The position numbers and the translations under genes were made by a program. The notes below the pieces were generated by a model. That model was not told the DNA's origin and did no database searches. It worked only from the letters and a program-made list of their open reading frames with translations. 64,000 nt of DNA from an uncultured Lacinutrix sp. (GTDB lineage Bacteria > Bacteroidota > Bacteroidia > Flavobacteriales > Flavobacteriaceae). Numbering within the stretch: position 1 is the stretch's first letter; each line of letters opens with the position of its first letter. The stretch covers positions 1 to 64,000 of the forward strand of contig NZ_CANMRQ010000013.1 of assembly GCF_947500325.1 (NCBI RefSeq). The letters are read 5' to 3'. Below, one piece after another: positions 1-7,508 of this stretch.

Positions 1-94
1 CAATCGACAAGGTTAGAAACTAATTTAGTGTAAACACATAAGCTTTAACTTGTGTAAACTATGTATCTTAACGAACAGTTAAAAACCAAACAGA
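1..94 (+). other. Possible degenerate right arm of an upstream cassette repeat
   Basis: No gene is seen here. The stretch contains actaatttagtg followed by taaacacata, which resembles the segment ctaactttagtgcttaaacac in the right half of the repeat at 7160-7289, and it ends with cagttaaaa about 15 nt before the first gene. It sits where the right arm of a preceding repeat would be expected, but the core is not convincing. The left part of any repeat would lie outside the window. Confidence 0.3.
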
Positions 95-1087
95 ATGAGT
101 AACTTACTTTACTATCCTTACATAGATGTTCCTCGCACAGATTGGACCTTAAGGACTCTTTTGTATTATGACAATATTGGTTCAATTGTTCCGCAAGAAT
201 ACTTTTACGAACCTGAACAAAACTATGATGAATTTATGCTTGAAATGGTTCGTAGTGGACTTGTTACACCAATAAACCCAATTGATGTTTTAGACAATCC
301 TTGGGAATCTACTCGACCCTTTATTGAATTAATACACGACAATAGAAAAAAGCTGAAAAAGGCACAAAAAAGATTTATTAGTGGACATCGAGGAAATATT
401 CACCAAGATAAGTTCCCTAAAGCAAACATACACGCTGATAAATTTGACGGAGAAATATTCTATCAATTAGAACAACTTGGTTTAGCCGAAAGAAGTGAAG
501 GAAATTGGTATTCGGTGGAAAAAAAGACAGCTAACAACCTAATGAATTTTTTAGCTACACTGATAAGTGCTAAAACCGATAGATTACCAGCAACGGATTA
601 TGTAAAACCATTTTATTACCGAAATTCTTTTAAAAAAATACAGGAAAAAAGAGAAACAATTCTAACGAGTTTAATCCCATTTCCTCAAGAAATTGATTTA
701 AATCGCCTAATAAAATTTAAAGAAAAACACACTGACTTATTGCAAGCATTTAGAACTCAAGTGGAATTAATTGCTCTTGACCCAAACATTATAGAAGGAA
801 CACCATTATTCTACACACGATTGGCAGAATTAACTCAGCGCAAAGATGAATTGTCTGCTAAAATGAATGAAAGCAAGTTCAATGGAATTTTGTTCGGTAC
901 CGTTTGTGGTTTAATTGGTGCTTATCAAGGAATCGCATCAGCATCTACAACAGGAACTATTTTAGGAGCACTTCCTGGATTTGCAAATGCGGTTTATTCT
1001 GCTCTACAAATTGAAAGAGCGGAAAATATATTTGACCAAAGTGGATTGAAATATTTGGCTTTAGCCGATAAAAGATTAAGAAAATAA
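95..1087 (+). CDS. DUF6236-like hypothetical protein (first cassette-type gene)
   Basis: A 330-residue protein of unknown function. The N-terminus, with YYPYIDVP at residues 6-13 followed by LRTLLYYDNIGSIVP, matches my memory of the DUF6236 family, which begins with a tyrosine-rich YYPYI..P..W segment and a LYWD..SIVP motif; this is recall, not a search result. The middle is charged and helical (RKKLKKAQKR; a Lys/Glu-rich stretch near 185-260). Near 275-310 a Gly/Ala-rich hydrophobic stretch (FGTVCGLIGAYQGIASAS...GTILGALPGF) could be a membrane hairpin. No catalytic motif is evident. The gene stands alone, with a cassette-type repeat starting 9 nt after the stop. The ATG at 95 is used because the conserved start follows immediately. 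Confidence 0.75.
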   Translation: MSNLLYYPYIDVPRTDWTLRTLLYYDNIGSIVPQEYFYEPEQNYDEFMLEMVRSGLVTPINPIDVLDNPWESTRPFIELIHDNRKKLKKAQKRFISGHRGNIHQDKFPKANIHADKFDGEIFYQLEQLGLAERSEGNWYSVEKKTANNLMNFLATLISAKTDRLPATDYVKPFYYRNSFKKIQEKRETILTSLIPFPQEIDLNRLIKFKEKHTDLLQAFRTQVELIALDPNIIEGTPLFYTRLAELTQRKDELSAKMNESKFNGILFGTVCGLIGAYQGIASASTTGTILGALPGFANAVYSALQIERAENIFDQSGLKYLALADKRLRK

Positions 1088-1095
1088 AACCAGTT

Positions 1096-1224
1096 GCCAA
1101 CAATGACTATTAGTAATTGCTTGTTCTCGCCTACTTCTGAAAATCCTCGCAGATTTTCAGTTTGGTGTGTACTTGCAAAGTTAACCGCTAAACCACGCAA
1201 CTACTCATAGCCGAGACCGTTGGC
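1096..1224 (+). repeat. Cassette-type inverted repeat 1 (attC-like)
   Basis: Left core GCCAAC (1096-1101) pairs with right core GTTGGC (1219-1224). Inner arms TAATTGC on the left and GCAACTA on the right also pair imperfectly. A central hairpin with arms CTGAAAATC and GATTTTCAG lies at 1137-1160. It starts 9 nt after the preceding stop and ends 24 nt before the next ATG. The same layout recurs six more times downstream. Confidence 0.85.
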
Positions 1225-1247
1225 CACAATACAAACGAACGATCCAA

Positions 1248-2264
1248 ATGAGTGAAATACATTACTTTCAAAGATATTCCCAAAAAGAAAATGTAATAAC
1301 AAATAATACGTTATTATTATTTTCTCGTCTTTATAATCAATCTCCTTATAAATTCAACCTGTTCTTGAATGAATTAACGAATGATTTAGATATTAATGTA
1401 GGAATTTCGTTTAAACAACAGACTAAAGCAAAAAACTCTATTCCTGACGGTTCAATAACTCAAGAAAGTTTTAAAATAGCAATCGAAACAAAACTATCTG
1501 AAAAATTTTCAATTAACCAATTGGTTAATCATTTAGATAGTTTTAAAAATGAAAAATATTCTATTCTTTTAGGTTTAAGTCCTAAAAAACCTTCGAATAA
1601 TAAAATTAAAGAAATCGAGCAGCAAGTAGTTAATTACAATGCAGAAAATAACACGAAAATTAGTTTCATATCTGTAACTTTTAAAGACATTGTATTTAAG
1701 TTTAATGAGGTAATTAATGACTACGATTTTGAATTACAACAAATTATAGACGATTTTGAAAGTTTCTGTTATTCAGTTGGAATGATTAAAGATGATGAAT
1801 ACAGAATGTTAACCATTGCTTGCGGAAAAACCTTAAATGATAATTTTAAGAACAATGTTTATTACGACCCATCAGATAGAGGATATTCAAGTTGTACTTA
1901 TTTAGGAATATACAAAAACAAGAGTGTTAGAGGAATTGGAAAAATAGAAAATATTATTACTGCAAATCTTAATGAAAAAGGTAAATTAGATATTATAAAT
2001 GCAACCAACGGAAGTGTAACCGAAACTCAAAAAAGTAACATTATCGAAATGATTAATGATGCAAACGTGAATTTAGGTTGGAATATAAGAGAAAATCATA
2101 AATTCTTTTGTGTTACTAACTTTGAAAAAACAGATTTCAAAAAAACATCAAAAAATGGATTGTTTGGGAAAAAGTATTTTAATTTGAGTTATTTAATTGA
2201 AAATATTAAAGAAAAAAACACAATAGAAATTGCTGAATTATTGAAAGAAAAAGATTGGAAATAA
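1248..2264 (+). CDS. PD-(D/E)XK nuclease-like protein
   Basis: A 338-residue protein whose first half looks like a PD-(D/E)XK nuclease fold. IHYFQRYSQKENVITNNTL (residues 4-22) precedes PDG at about 66-68, and E-T-K sits about 15 residues later in IAIETKL, followed by a helix NQLVNHL. That spacing of Pro-Asp and Glu-x-Lys is the classical metal-binding and catalytic set of the superfamily. The second half (from about 175) has no motif I recognise and may be a target-recognition or regulatory domain. Substrate is unknown; stand-alone nucleases of this kind occur in defence and mobile contexts, but nothing here proves that. It is a solitary gene between repeats 1 and 2. ATG 1248 lies 24 nt after the repeat core. 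Confidence 0.75.
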   Translation: MSEIHYFQRYSQKENVITNNTLLLFSRLYNQSPYKFNLFLNELTNDLDINVGISFKQQTKAKNSIPDGSITQESFKIAIETKLSEKFSINQLVNHLDSFKNEKYSILLGLSPKKPSNNKIKEIEQQVVNYNAENNTKISFISVTFKDIVFKFNEVINDYDFELQQIIDDFESFCYSVGMIKDDEYRMLTIACGKTLNDNFKNNVYYDPSDRGYSSCTYLGIYKNKSVRGIGKIENIITANLNEKGKLDIINATNGSVTETQKSNIIEMINDANVNLGWNIRENHKFFCVTNFEKTDFKKTSKNGLFGKKYFNLSYLIENIKEKNTIEIAELLKEKDWK

Positions 2265-2272
2265 ATAAAGTG

Positions 2273-2458
2273 GCTAACAAAGTGTAAAAAAATAAGGGTT
2301 TTGGTTCTTAAATCAAAGTTCAGTGCATTTTACAAAGTCCGCAAAATTTACAATTTTGCGTGTCTATTAAAAAAAAGAAAAATTGTAAATTTGGCTAAGT
2401 GATAAACCGAAAGTTCAGTCCTTCAAAATCCCTTACTATTCTTACACAAACCGTTGGC
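2273..2458 (+). repeat. Cassette-type inverted repeat 2 (attC-like, longest)
   Basis: Left core GCTAAC (2273-2278), right core GTTGGC (2453-2458). Inner arms differ from the other copies: AGTGTAA..AATAAGGG.TTTTG on the left and CAAAATCCCTTACTATTCTTACAC on the right (read in parts) pair with each other. A perfect 9-bp hairpin with a 3-nt loop lies at 2340-2360 (CGCAAAATT / AATTTTGCG). At 186 bp it is the longest copy. It begins 9 nt after the preceding stop and ends 20 nt before the next start. Confidence 0.8.
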
Positions 2459-2477
2459 TGTAATTTAAACAAACCTT

Positions 2478-3008
2478 ATGGTAGGATACTTAATGCGAAA
2501 GTTTCTTTTCAAAAAGTTGTCGAATGTGATAACTGACATTGAGTTGACTAAAAATGGTTTTATAATAAATGAACCTTTTGGTGCAAAACCTAAAAATATT
2601 AAATGGAATCAGATAAAATCAATAAGGTTTTCGAGTTATGACAAAGTCCTTATTGTAAAAACAGCTGAAAACGAAATCGCTCTGAATGACGACCAAATTG
2701 GCTGGTATGAATTTATCCAAAATATTCCTAAATCATTTAGGCAGTTTGACTTTAAAAAAGCTGATTTGATTATTGATTCTCTGAAATCTTGCGAAGTTTG
2801 TGGAATCATAGCTGTAAGAAGCAATATTTGTAAAGTTTGTGACTCTAAACCTTGGAATCTAAATAGTGAAAAAAGTAAAGTGGAATATTTAAAACAAAAA
2901 CAACTTGAACATTTCGAATATGAAATGAAAAACAAAATAGAAATTAAGGAATTTTCAGAACCTGAACACGGATTTAAAGCTGACAGTAACTGGAAATTGT
3001 ATATATGA
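2478..3008 (+). CDS. Hypothetical protein with paired Cys motif
   Basis: A 176-residue protein with no family I can name. The first two thirds are a beta-rich, positively charged region reminiscent of small PH-like or YcxB-like domains (INEPFGAKPKNIKWNQIKSI). CEVCG at about residues 107-111 and CKVCD at about 118-122 form a CxxC-x7-CxxC pair typical of a zinc knuckle. The C-terminus is a Lys/Glu-rich helix. There is no signal peptide, so it is probably cytoplasmic. A second in-frame ATG at 2493 (MRKFLFKKL) would remove five residues and is equally plausible. The gene stands alone between repeats 2 and 3. Confidence 0.65.
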   Translation: MVGYLMRKFLFKKLSNVITDIELTKNGFIINEPFGAKPKNIKWNQIKSIRFSSYDKVLIVKTAENEIALNDDQIGWYEFIQNIPKSFRQFDFKKADLIIDSLKSCEVCGIIAVRSNICKVCDSKPWNLNSEKSKVEYLKQKQLEHFEYEMKNKIEIKEFSEPEHGFKADSNWKLYI

Positions 3009-3020
3009 AAAAAAACTACA

Positions 3021-3151
3021 GCTAACACTATGTATAATTAATTGCTTGGTTCACTGCCGACTTACGAACATTCCTGCGAAATATTCTATCTGTGATTTAT
3101 TTACTAAATTAGTTGCTTAATCACGCAACTATCCTTACACCAAACGTTGAC
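3021..3151 (+). repeat. Cassette-type inverted repeat 3 (attC-like)
   Basis: Left core GCTAAC (3021-3026), right core GTTGAC (3146-3151). Inner arms TATGTATAATTAATTGC and GCAACTATCCTTACAC pair imperfectly. It shares CTATCTGTGATTTATTT exactly with repeat 7 and TTTACTAAATTAGTTGCT exactly with repeat 5. It starts 13 nt after the preceding stop and ends 38 nt before the next ATG. Confidence 0.85.
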
Positions 3152-3188
3152 ATTCATTATGAAATCATCTCTATAGAATATTACAAAT

Positions 3189-4412
3189 ATGAAAATATCA
3201 ATTTATTTGAGTCTTCTAATTCTGTTTTCAATTTCTTGTAATCAAATCGATAATAGAACAATTAATTATACTGACAATTCGGGAAAATCAGTTAATAAAA
3301 ATAATGATGAAGCTTCTTTATTAATAGGTTATTATGATATCTACAAACGTAAAAGTTCATTATTAAGATATAAATTAGTAAATGGAATTTTGCAAAGTGT
3401 AGATACATTAAATACCTTTTCAAGTGATAGTGTTTATTATTCTAAAATAAATCGAATTCTAAAAAACAGATATATAATAACTGGAGTTGGAGATATAATA
3501 GACATAAAAACAAACTCTATTTTAAAAACTGAAAATAGCACATTTTCATATTCAAAAGGAGACTCACTAATATTTTATCTGGATAAGCCAAACGAATATG
3601 GTTTATATAACCTAAAAAATAGAACATATAAAAAAGTCTCAGATTCTTTTTTTTCTTCTAATAGAAAGTACTATTCCAGTAATAATAACTACAAATTATC
3701 AGTTGAGAATCATACGAATAAAAAGGATTTTGCACATGTGATAGAAATAGAATCTACTGAATTGAATAAAACTAGCTTCATAAATCAAAATAACCTTTTT
3801 CAAAAAAAAATTTTTATAGAAAACAGGAATGGTACAAAAGAAATAGTAGTAAAAAATGCTGGCGTAGGAACTTTACTAAAAAGATTCGCAAATGCAAAAT
3901 TAGATGTTCCAATGCTTTGGATTGATAATACTAATTTTTTATATAGCCATATAAATAAAAATAAAGCAACAATAAAATTAGTTAATATTGAGAATAGTGA
4001 TGAAGCTACAATATGCTCTATTAATGACATTGAGCAATCTATTAGAAATGCATACTTTTTTAAAGATATTGATAAAAACATTATTTATTCTTGTGAAAAA
4101 GGAAAGTTTAAAATCAATATTTCTAAAATGACATGTTCGGAATACGAATACGAAAATCTAGGTCACAACTTTTATAGGCAAACACAAGGTGGAAAATTAT
4201 TTTATAGAGACACACAAATAGGAGAACTACCTTATAATCAAAAATCTAACCAAAGAATTTATACGAGAAACAGCTATTTAGCAATGTATGACGGAACAAT
4301 TACTGGAAAAATTAATGGTTTAAAAATATGGCATTCAAAAAATAACAAATGGCTGGAAATAAAAACTCCGCATAATATAAATATATCAATAATTGGATGG
4401 TTAACTATTTAA
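3189..4412 (+). CDS. Secreted lipoprotein of unknown function
   Basis: A 407-residue protein starting with a lipoprotein signal peptide: MKISIYLSLLILFSIS then Cys17 in a lipobox-like ISCN. The mature part is rich in Tyr, Ser, Asn and Lys, with short alternating hydrophobic stretches (RYIITGVGDIIDIKTNSIL, YGLYNLKNRTY, LWIDNTNFLYSH). This would fit a beta-propeller-like outer-membrane or periplasmic protein, but no repeat is regular enough to claim one. There is no catalytic motif. It is a solitary cassette-type gene between repeats 3 and 4; ATG 3189 lies 38 nt after the repeat core. Very low GC makes it resemble the flanking cassettes more than the chromosomal genes. Confidence 0.7.
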   Translation: MKISIYLSLLILFSISCNQIDNRTINYTDNSGKSVNKNNDEASLLIGYYDIYKRKSSLLRYKLVNGILQSVDTLNTFSSDSVYYSKINRILKNRYIITGVGDIIDIKTNSILKTENSTFSYSKGDSLIFYLDKPNEYGLYNLKNRTYKKVSDSFFSSNRKYYSSNNNYKLSVENHTNKKDFAHVIEIESTELNKTSFINQNNLFQKKIFIENRNGTKEIVVKNAGVGTLLKRFANAKLDVPMLWIDNTNFLYSHINKNKATIKLVNIENSDEATICSINDIEQSIRNAYFFKDIDKNIIYSCEKGKFKINISKMTCSEYEYENLGHNFYRQTQGGKLFYRDTQIGELPYNQKSNQRIYTRNSYLAMYDGTITGKINGLKIWHSKNNKWLEIKTPHNINISIIGWLTI

Positions 4413-4423
4413 AATAACTAAAT

Positions 4424-4551
4424 ACCAACAACGTGTATAGCTCATTGCGGTTGAATTCCTTAATCAGAATTCATTGCAATTTGCTACCTTCGAATTACGG
4501 TGGAAAATCATAGCTAATTTTCCGCAACGAGCCATACATAAAAACGTTGAC
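4424..4551 (+). repeat. Cassette-type inverted repeat 4 (attC-like, two hairpins)
   Basis: Left core ACCAAC (4424-4429), right core GTTGAC (4546-4551). Inner arms GTGTATAGCTCATTGC and GCAACGAGCCATACA pair imperfectly. Two private hairpins are present: TGAATTC/GAATTCA at 4452-4473 and GGAAAAT/ATTTTCC at 4502-4523. It starts 12 nt after the preceding stop. The longest frame of the next gene opens inside this repeat, at 4474. Confidence 0.85.
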
Positions 4552-4584
4552 AGTAATGTGAGCAAAGAACTCCGAATTAAACAA

Positions 4585-5472
4585 ATGAACTTTTTGAAAC
4601 TACCAAATTTATTATTTATAACATTTTATTTTTTGATTTTTTGCAACCCTTTATTTAGCCAAAAATTAGACCCAAAAGGACGAATTTTTTTTAAACCAGA
4701 CCATATCATTAAATCTGAAATTACAAATAAAGATTATTTAATTCATATGTCTTTTCCAAAGAATTATTCTATTCAGGACAGTATAACATATCCTGTGCTT
4801 TATGTTTTGGATGGCAAAAGTACATTTGGATATTTCGAATCATCTTACATTGATTTTGAGAAAATCGAAGATGTGATTCTCGTTGGAATCAGTCATAAGG
4901 TAAATGGAATAGAATCAAAAATTAATCGATTTAATGACTACACACCACATCGCGATACAATAAGTGAAAGAAAATTTGAGAAGAATTTTGGTGTGGAAAA
5001 AGGAACTATCAAAACTGGCGGAGCTGATAAATTTTTAGAATGCTTAAAAAAAGAAATAATCCCATTTATCGAGGAACACTATAAAACTAATTCTGACAAA
5101 GGAATTTCAGGTCATTCTCTTGGTGGTTTATTTACAGCATACTGCTTTTTGAATTCTGACAATTACTTCACTCGATTTGGAATAAATAGTCCTTCATTTC
5201 AACTTAATGAAGAAATATTTTTAGATCCAGCAATTATTAAATTCACGAATAATAAAATTTGGGAAATTAAACCAACCAAAGTATTTATTTCGACCGGAGA
5301 AAATGAAAGCCCAATGATGGTATCAAATATGATTAAATTTAGCATGTTCCTTAAAAAAAGAAACTATGACAATATTGATATGGATTGGCACATATATAGA
5401 AATGAAACACATACGTCTGTAATTCCATTTTGCTTTAAAGGAACACTGACAACATTATATGGAAAAAAATAA
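4585..5472 (+). CDS. Secreted alpha/beta-hydrolase esterase (esterase D / Fes-like)
   Basis: A 295-residue hydrolase resembling the putative-esterase family that includes enterobactin esterase-like and acyl-transferring enzymes. After a signal peptide (MNFLKLPNLLFITFYFLIFCNPLFSQ) come YPVLYVLDG, a typical early strand motif, then the nucleophile elbow GHSLGG near residues 176-181 (Ser178) and a late His near residue 276 in ETHTSV; a Glu/Asp in STGENES is the likely acid. The substrate is probably an ester outside the cytoplasm, identity unknown. The frame runs back to 4474, inside the preceding repeat; ATG 4585 was chosen because it lies 34 nt after the repeat core and begins a proper signal peptide. 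It is a solitary cassette-type gene. Confidence 0.85.
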   Translation: MNFLKLPNLLFITFYFLIFCNPLFSQKLDPKGRIFFKPDHIIKSEITNKDYLIHMSFPKNYSIQDSITYPVLYVLDGKSTFGYFESSYIDFEKIEDVILVGISHKVNGIESKINRFNDYTPHRDTISERKFEKNFGVEKGTIKTGGADKFLECLKKEIIPFIEEHYKTNSDKGISGHSLGGLFTAYCFLNSDNYFTRFGINSPSFQLNEEIFLDPAIIKFTNNKIWEIKPTKVFISTGENESPMMVSNMIKFSMFLKKRNYDNIDMDWHIYRNETHTSVIPFCFKGTLTTLYGKK

Positions 5473-5480
5473 ACACTACA

Positions 5481-5613
5481 GCCGACAACGTGTATATTTA
5501 ATTGCTTTGGCAATTGCCTATTTGGAAAATTCCTTCAGAATTTTCTCGCGTTCGTTTTTGTTTACTAAATTAGTTGCTGAAACACGCAACTAACCATACA
5601 CAAAACCGTTGGC
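5481..5613 (+). repeat. Cassette-type inverted repeat 5 (attC-like)
   Basis: Left core GCCGAC (5481-5486), right core GTTGGC (5608-5613). Inner arms ACGTGTATATTTAATTGC and GCAACTAACCATACAC pair imperfectly. Central hairpin GAAAATTC/GAATTTTC at 5525-5545. It begins 9 nt after the preceding stop and ends 36 nt before the next ATG. Confidence 0.85.
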
Positions 5614-5648
5614 TACAATATCTAATCAAATCTAGTCACCATTCATAA

Positions 5649-6236
5649 ATGAATCCAAAAGAAGAAAACAAAATACTATTGGTACTTGATATTGATGAAA
5701 CTCTAGTTCATGCTACTCCAACGGAATTAAATAGAAAAGCTGATTTTAAAGTGTTTAACTATTACGTATATCTTAGACCATATTTGAATCACTTTCTAAA
5801 TGAAATTAAGAATGATTTTTCAGTGGCTGTTTGGTCATCTGCATCAGATGATTATGTGGAAGAAGTAGTTAAAATTATTTTTCCTGAAGAAATGAAATTA
5901 GAGTTTGTTTGGGGAAGAAGCAGATGTAAACCTAAAAGGTTTTTGAACGTAGACAATTTTGGTAATTATGAAAGTCGATATTTAGATCATTATAATTTTA
6001 TTAAGCCTTTAAAAAAGGTTAAGAAAAAAGGATTTAGTCTTGATAAGATCCTTATTATTGATGATACTCCGCACAAATCAAGTGATAATTTTGGAAACGC
6101 CATTTATCCAAAAGAATATTTAGGTGAACTAGATGATGATGAATTAAAAGCGCTATCCGAATACTTGAAAACTCTGAAAGACAAAACAAACGTTAGAAAA
6201 ATTGAAAAAAGAGGTTGGAGAAACAATCTTAAATAA
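5649..6236 (+). CDS. HAD-superfamily FCP1/SCP-like phosphatase
   Basis: A 195-residue protein with the DxDET nucleophile motif of the FCP1/NIF branch of HAD phosphatases: LLVLDIDETLVHA, with Asp14 and Asp16. Motif II is in VAVWSSAS, and the late acidic pair appears in ILIIDDTP about 120 residues further. Length and motif order fit the minimal catalytic domain, which in eukaryotes dephosphorylates phosphoserine on RNA polymerase or other proteins. Bacterial versions are mostly uncharacterised, and a nucleotide or protein substrate is equally possible. There is no signal peptide, so it acts in the cytoplasm. It stands alone between repeats 5 and 6 and is unrelated in sequence outside the motifs to the next gene, also HAD-like. 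Confidence 0.8.
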   Translation: MNPKEENKILLVLDIDETLVHATPTELNRKADFKVFNYYVYLRPYLNHFLNEIKNDFSVAVWSSASDDYVEEVVKIIFPEEMKLEFVWGRSRCKPKRFLNVDNFGNYESRYLDHYNFIKPLKKVKKKGFSLDKILIIDDTPHKSSDNFGNAIYPKEYLGELDDDELKALSEYLKTLKDKTNVRKIEKRGWRNNLK

Positions 6237-6243
6237 TACAGTA

Positions 6244-6374
6244 GCCAACAACGTGTATAGTCAATTGCTTGAATTTCTCTGTGCCAATCGGAAAACTCTC
6301 CGAATTTCCCTCAGACTCGCCCCCTTTTGTTATCTTTAGTCACAAAGCAACTAACCATACACAAACTCATTAGA
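6244..6374 (+). repeat. Cassette-type inverted repeat 6 (attC-like, right core decayed)
   Basis: Left core GCCAAC (6244-6249) and inner arms ACGTGTATAGTCAATTGC / GCAACTAACCATACAC are intact. The expected right core GTTGGC is replaced by ATTAGA (6369-6374), although the flanking TACAAT is still the same as in repeat 5. A central hairpin GGAAA/TTTCC lies near 6290-6310. The next coding frame runs into this repeat from the right. It begins 8 nt after the preceding stop. Confidence 0.8.
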
Positions 6375-7160
6375 TACAATTTGAGAAACAAGAAACTTTT
6401 GATATTAGATTTAGATGGAGTACTAATAACAAATCCATCGTGGAAAGCTGACCAAATTCACTCGGATGGATATTCTGAATTTAATAAATCTTGTGTTGAG
6501 AATTTTAACCAACTTCTATCTCTTTCGGATTTTGATATCTGGTTAAGTTCGACAAGGAGAACAGTAAAAACCTTGGCGGAATTTAATGTGATTTTTGAAA
6601 ATCGTGGAATAAAAAACGATATCGTTGGATTTTTGCCTGAATACGTTAATTGTAAAAACAGAAAAGAAGAAATATTAAAATTTATTGCGGAATTTAAAAT
6701 ATCTAATTTTCTAATTATCGATGATGATAAATCATTAAACGGATTGAATAATGAGATAAAAGAAAACTTAATTTTAACCGAATTAACAAAAGGGTTTAAT
6801 TCTGAAAAACTAAAAGAAGCATCTCAAAAAATAACTGAATTAATCGGAATTGATAAATACAGAATTTATACCAAATACAACGGACAATACGATGTAATGA
6901 CTGATTTTAGGACTGGTACGAAAAGTGATTTAAAAAAAATTTCAGAACGTGAATGGAGTATTATTGAGGAAATTGAAGATAGTTTATGTGTATTAAATAC
7001 GGGAAAATACTCAAAAAATATACAAGCCGAAATGCAAGCGAAAATTGACAAACTAAAACCTATGATTACGGATGAAATATGGCAGTTGATTAAAACTAAT
7101 AAAAAGTCAGTTCAACTAGAAAAAGAATCTTGGCTGAATAGAATGTTAAAAAAACTGTAG
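6327..7160 (+). CDS. HAD-like protein with C-terminal extension
   Basis: A protein of up to 277 residues with a HAD-type motif I (LLILDLDGVLI), a motif-II-like LSSTRRT, and a late acidic motif FLIIDDDKSL near residue 135. The C-terminal 120 residues are Lys/Glu-rich and match nothing I recognise. The function is probably a cytoplasmic phosphatase or related hydrolase acting on an unknown substrate. The start is uncertain. ATG 6327 lies inside repeat 6; TTG 6381 lies only 6 nt after the decayed core, and no ATG exists between them. The domain proper begins near residue 24, so either start would give a working fold. It is the last gene of the cassette-type run. Confidence 0.65.
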   Translation: MLSLVTKQLTIHKLIRYNLRNKKLLILDLDGVLITNPSWKADQIHSDGYSEFNKSCVENFNQLLSLSDFDIWLSSTRRTVKTLAEFNVIFENRGIKNDIVGFLPEYVNCKNRKEEILKFIAEFKISNFLIIDDDKSLNGLNNEIKENLILTELTKGFNSEKLKEASQKITELIGIDKYRIYTKYNGQYDVMTDFRTGTKSDLKKISEREWSIIEEIEDSLCVLNTGKYSKNIQAEMQAKIDKLKPMITDEIWQLIKTNKKSVQLEKESWLNRMLKKL

Positions 7161-7289
7161 GTAACAATGTGTATAATTCATTGCTAGTTAGAGCCTACTT
7201 ACGAAAGTCCTCGCGGACTTTCTATCTGTGATTTATTTGCTAACTTTAGTGCTTAAACACACAACGAAATCATACACTAGACCGTTGTG
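7160..7289 (+). repeat. Cassette-type inverted repeat 7 (attC-like, end of array)
   Basis: Left core GGTAAC (7160-7165) overlaps the last base of the preceding stop codon; right core GTTGTG (7284-7289) is a variant. Inner arms ATGTGTATAATTCATTGC and ACAACGAAATCATACAC pair imperfectly. Perfect central hairpin GAAAGTCC/GGACTTTC at 7203-7222. No further copy follows: the next 219 nt lead to a chromosomal-type MFS gene and show no repeat, so this marks the right edge of the array. Confidence 0.85.
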
Positions 7290-7508
7290 TAACATTTGAA
7301 AACATAATCTTGAAAAATAAAATTCTTTTTTTTACTTCTGAATTTCGCAATTAAATGAAAAATACTAGCATTGCGACATAATATTTCACCATATTGAGAA
7401 GACGGTATATGAGCAATACAGTTGAATTCTTGATAAAAATAATATTGGAGTCAACTGTTATAATGCATTTCAAACCAAATAGGTAAGCCTACAATTTTAA
7501 AAACTATA

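Noticed and set aside
4474-4584. Upstream extension of the esterase frame
   Set aside because: The extra 37 codons lie within repeat 4 and its flank, and the signal peptide starts at 4585.
1-7289. CRISPR array as an explanation for the regularly placed repeats
   Set aside because: Repeats are 128-186 bp, imperfect and separated by full genes of 0.5-1.2 kb, not short spacers, and no cas gene is present.
1-7289. Insertion sequences or MITEs as an explanation for the repeats
   Set aside because: No transposase is visible, no target-site duplication was seen by eye, and the copies are placed at constant distance behind genes in one orientation. MITE origin is not fully excluded.
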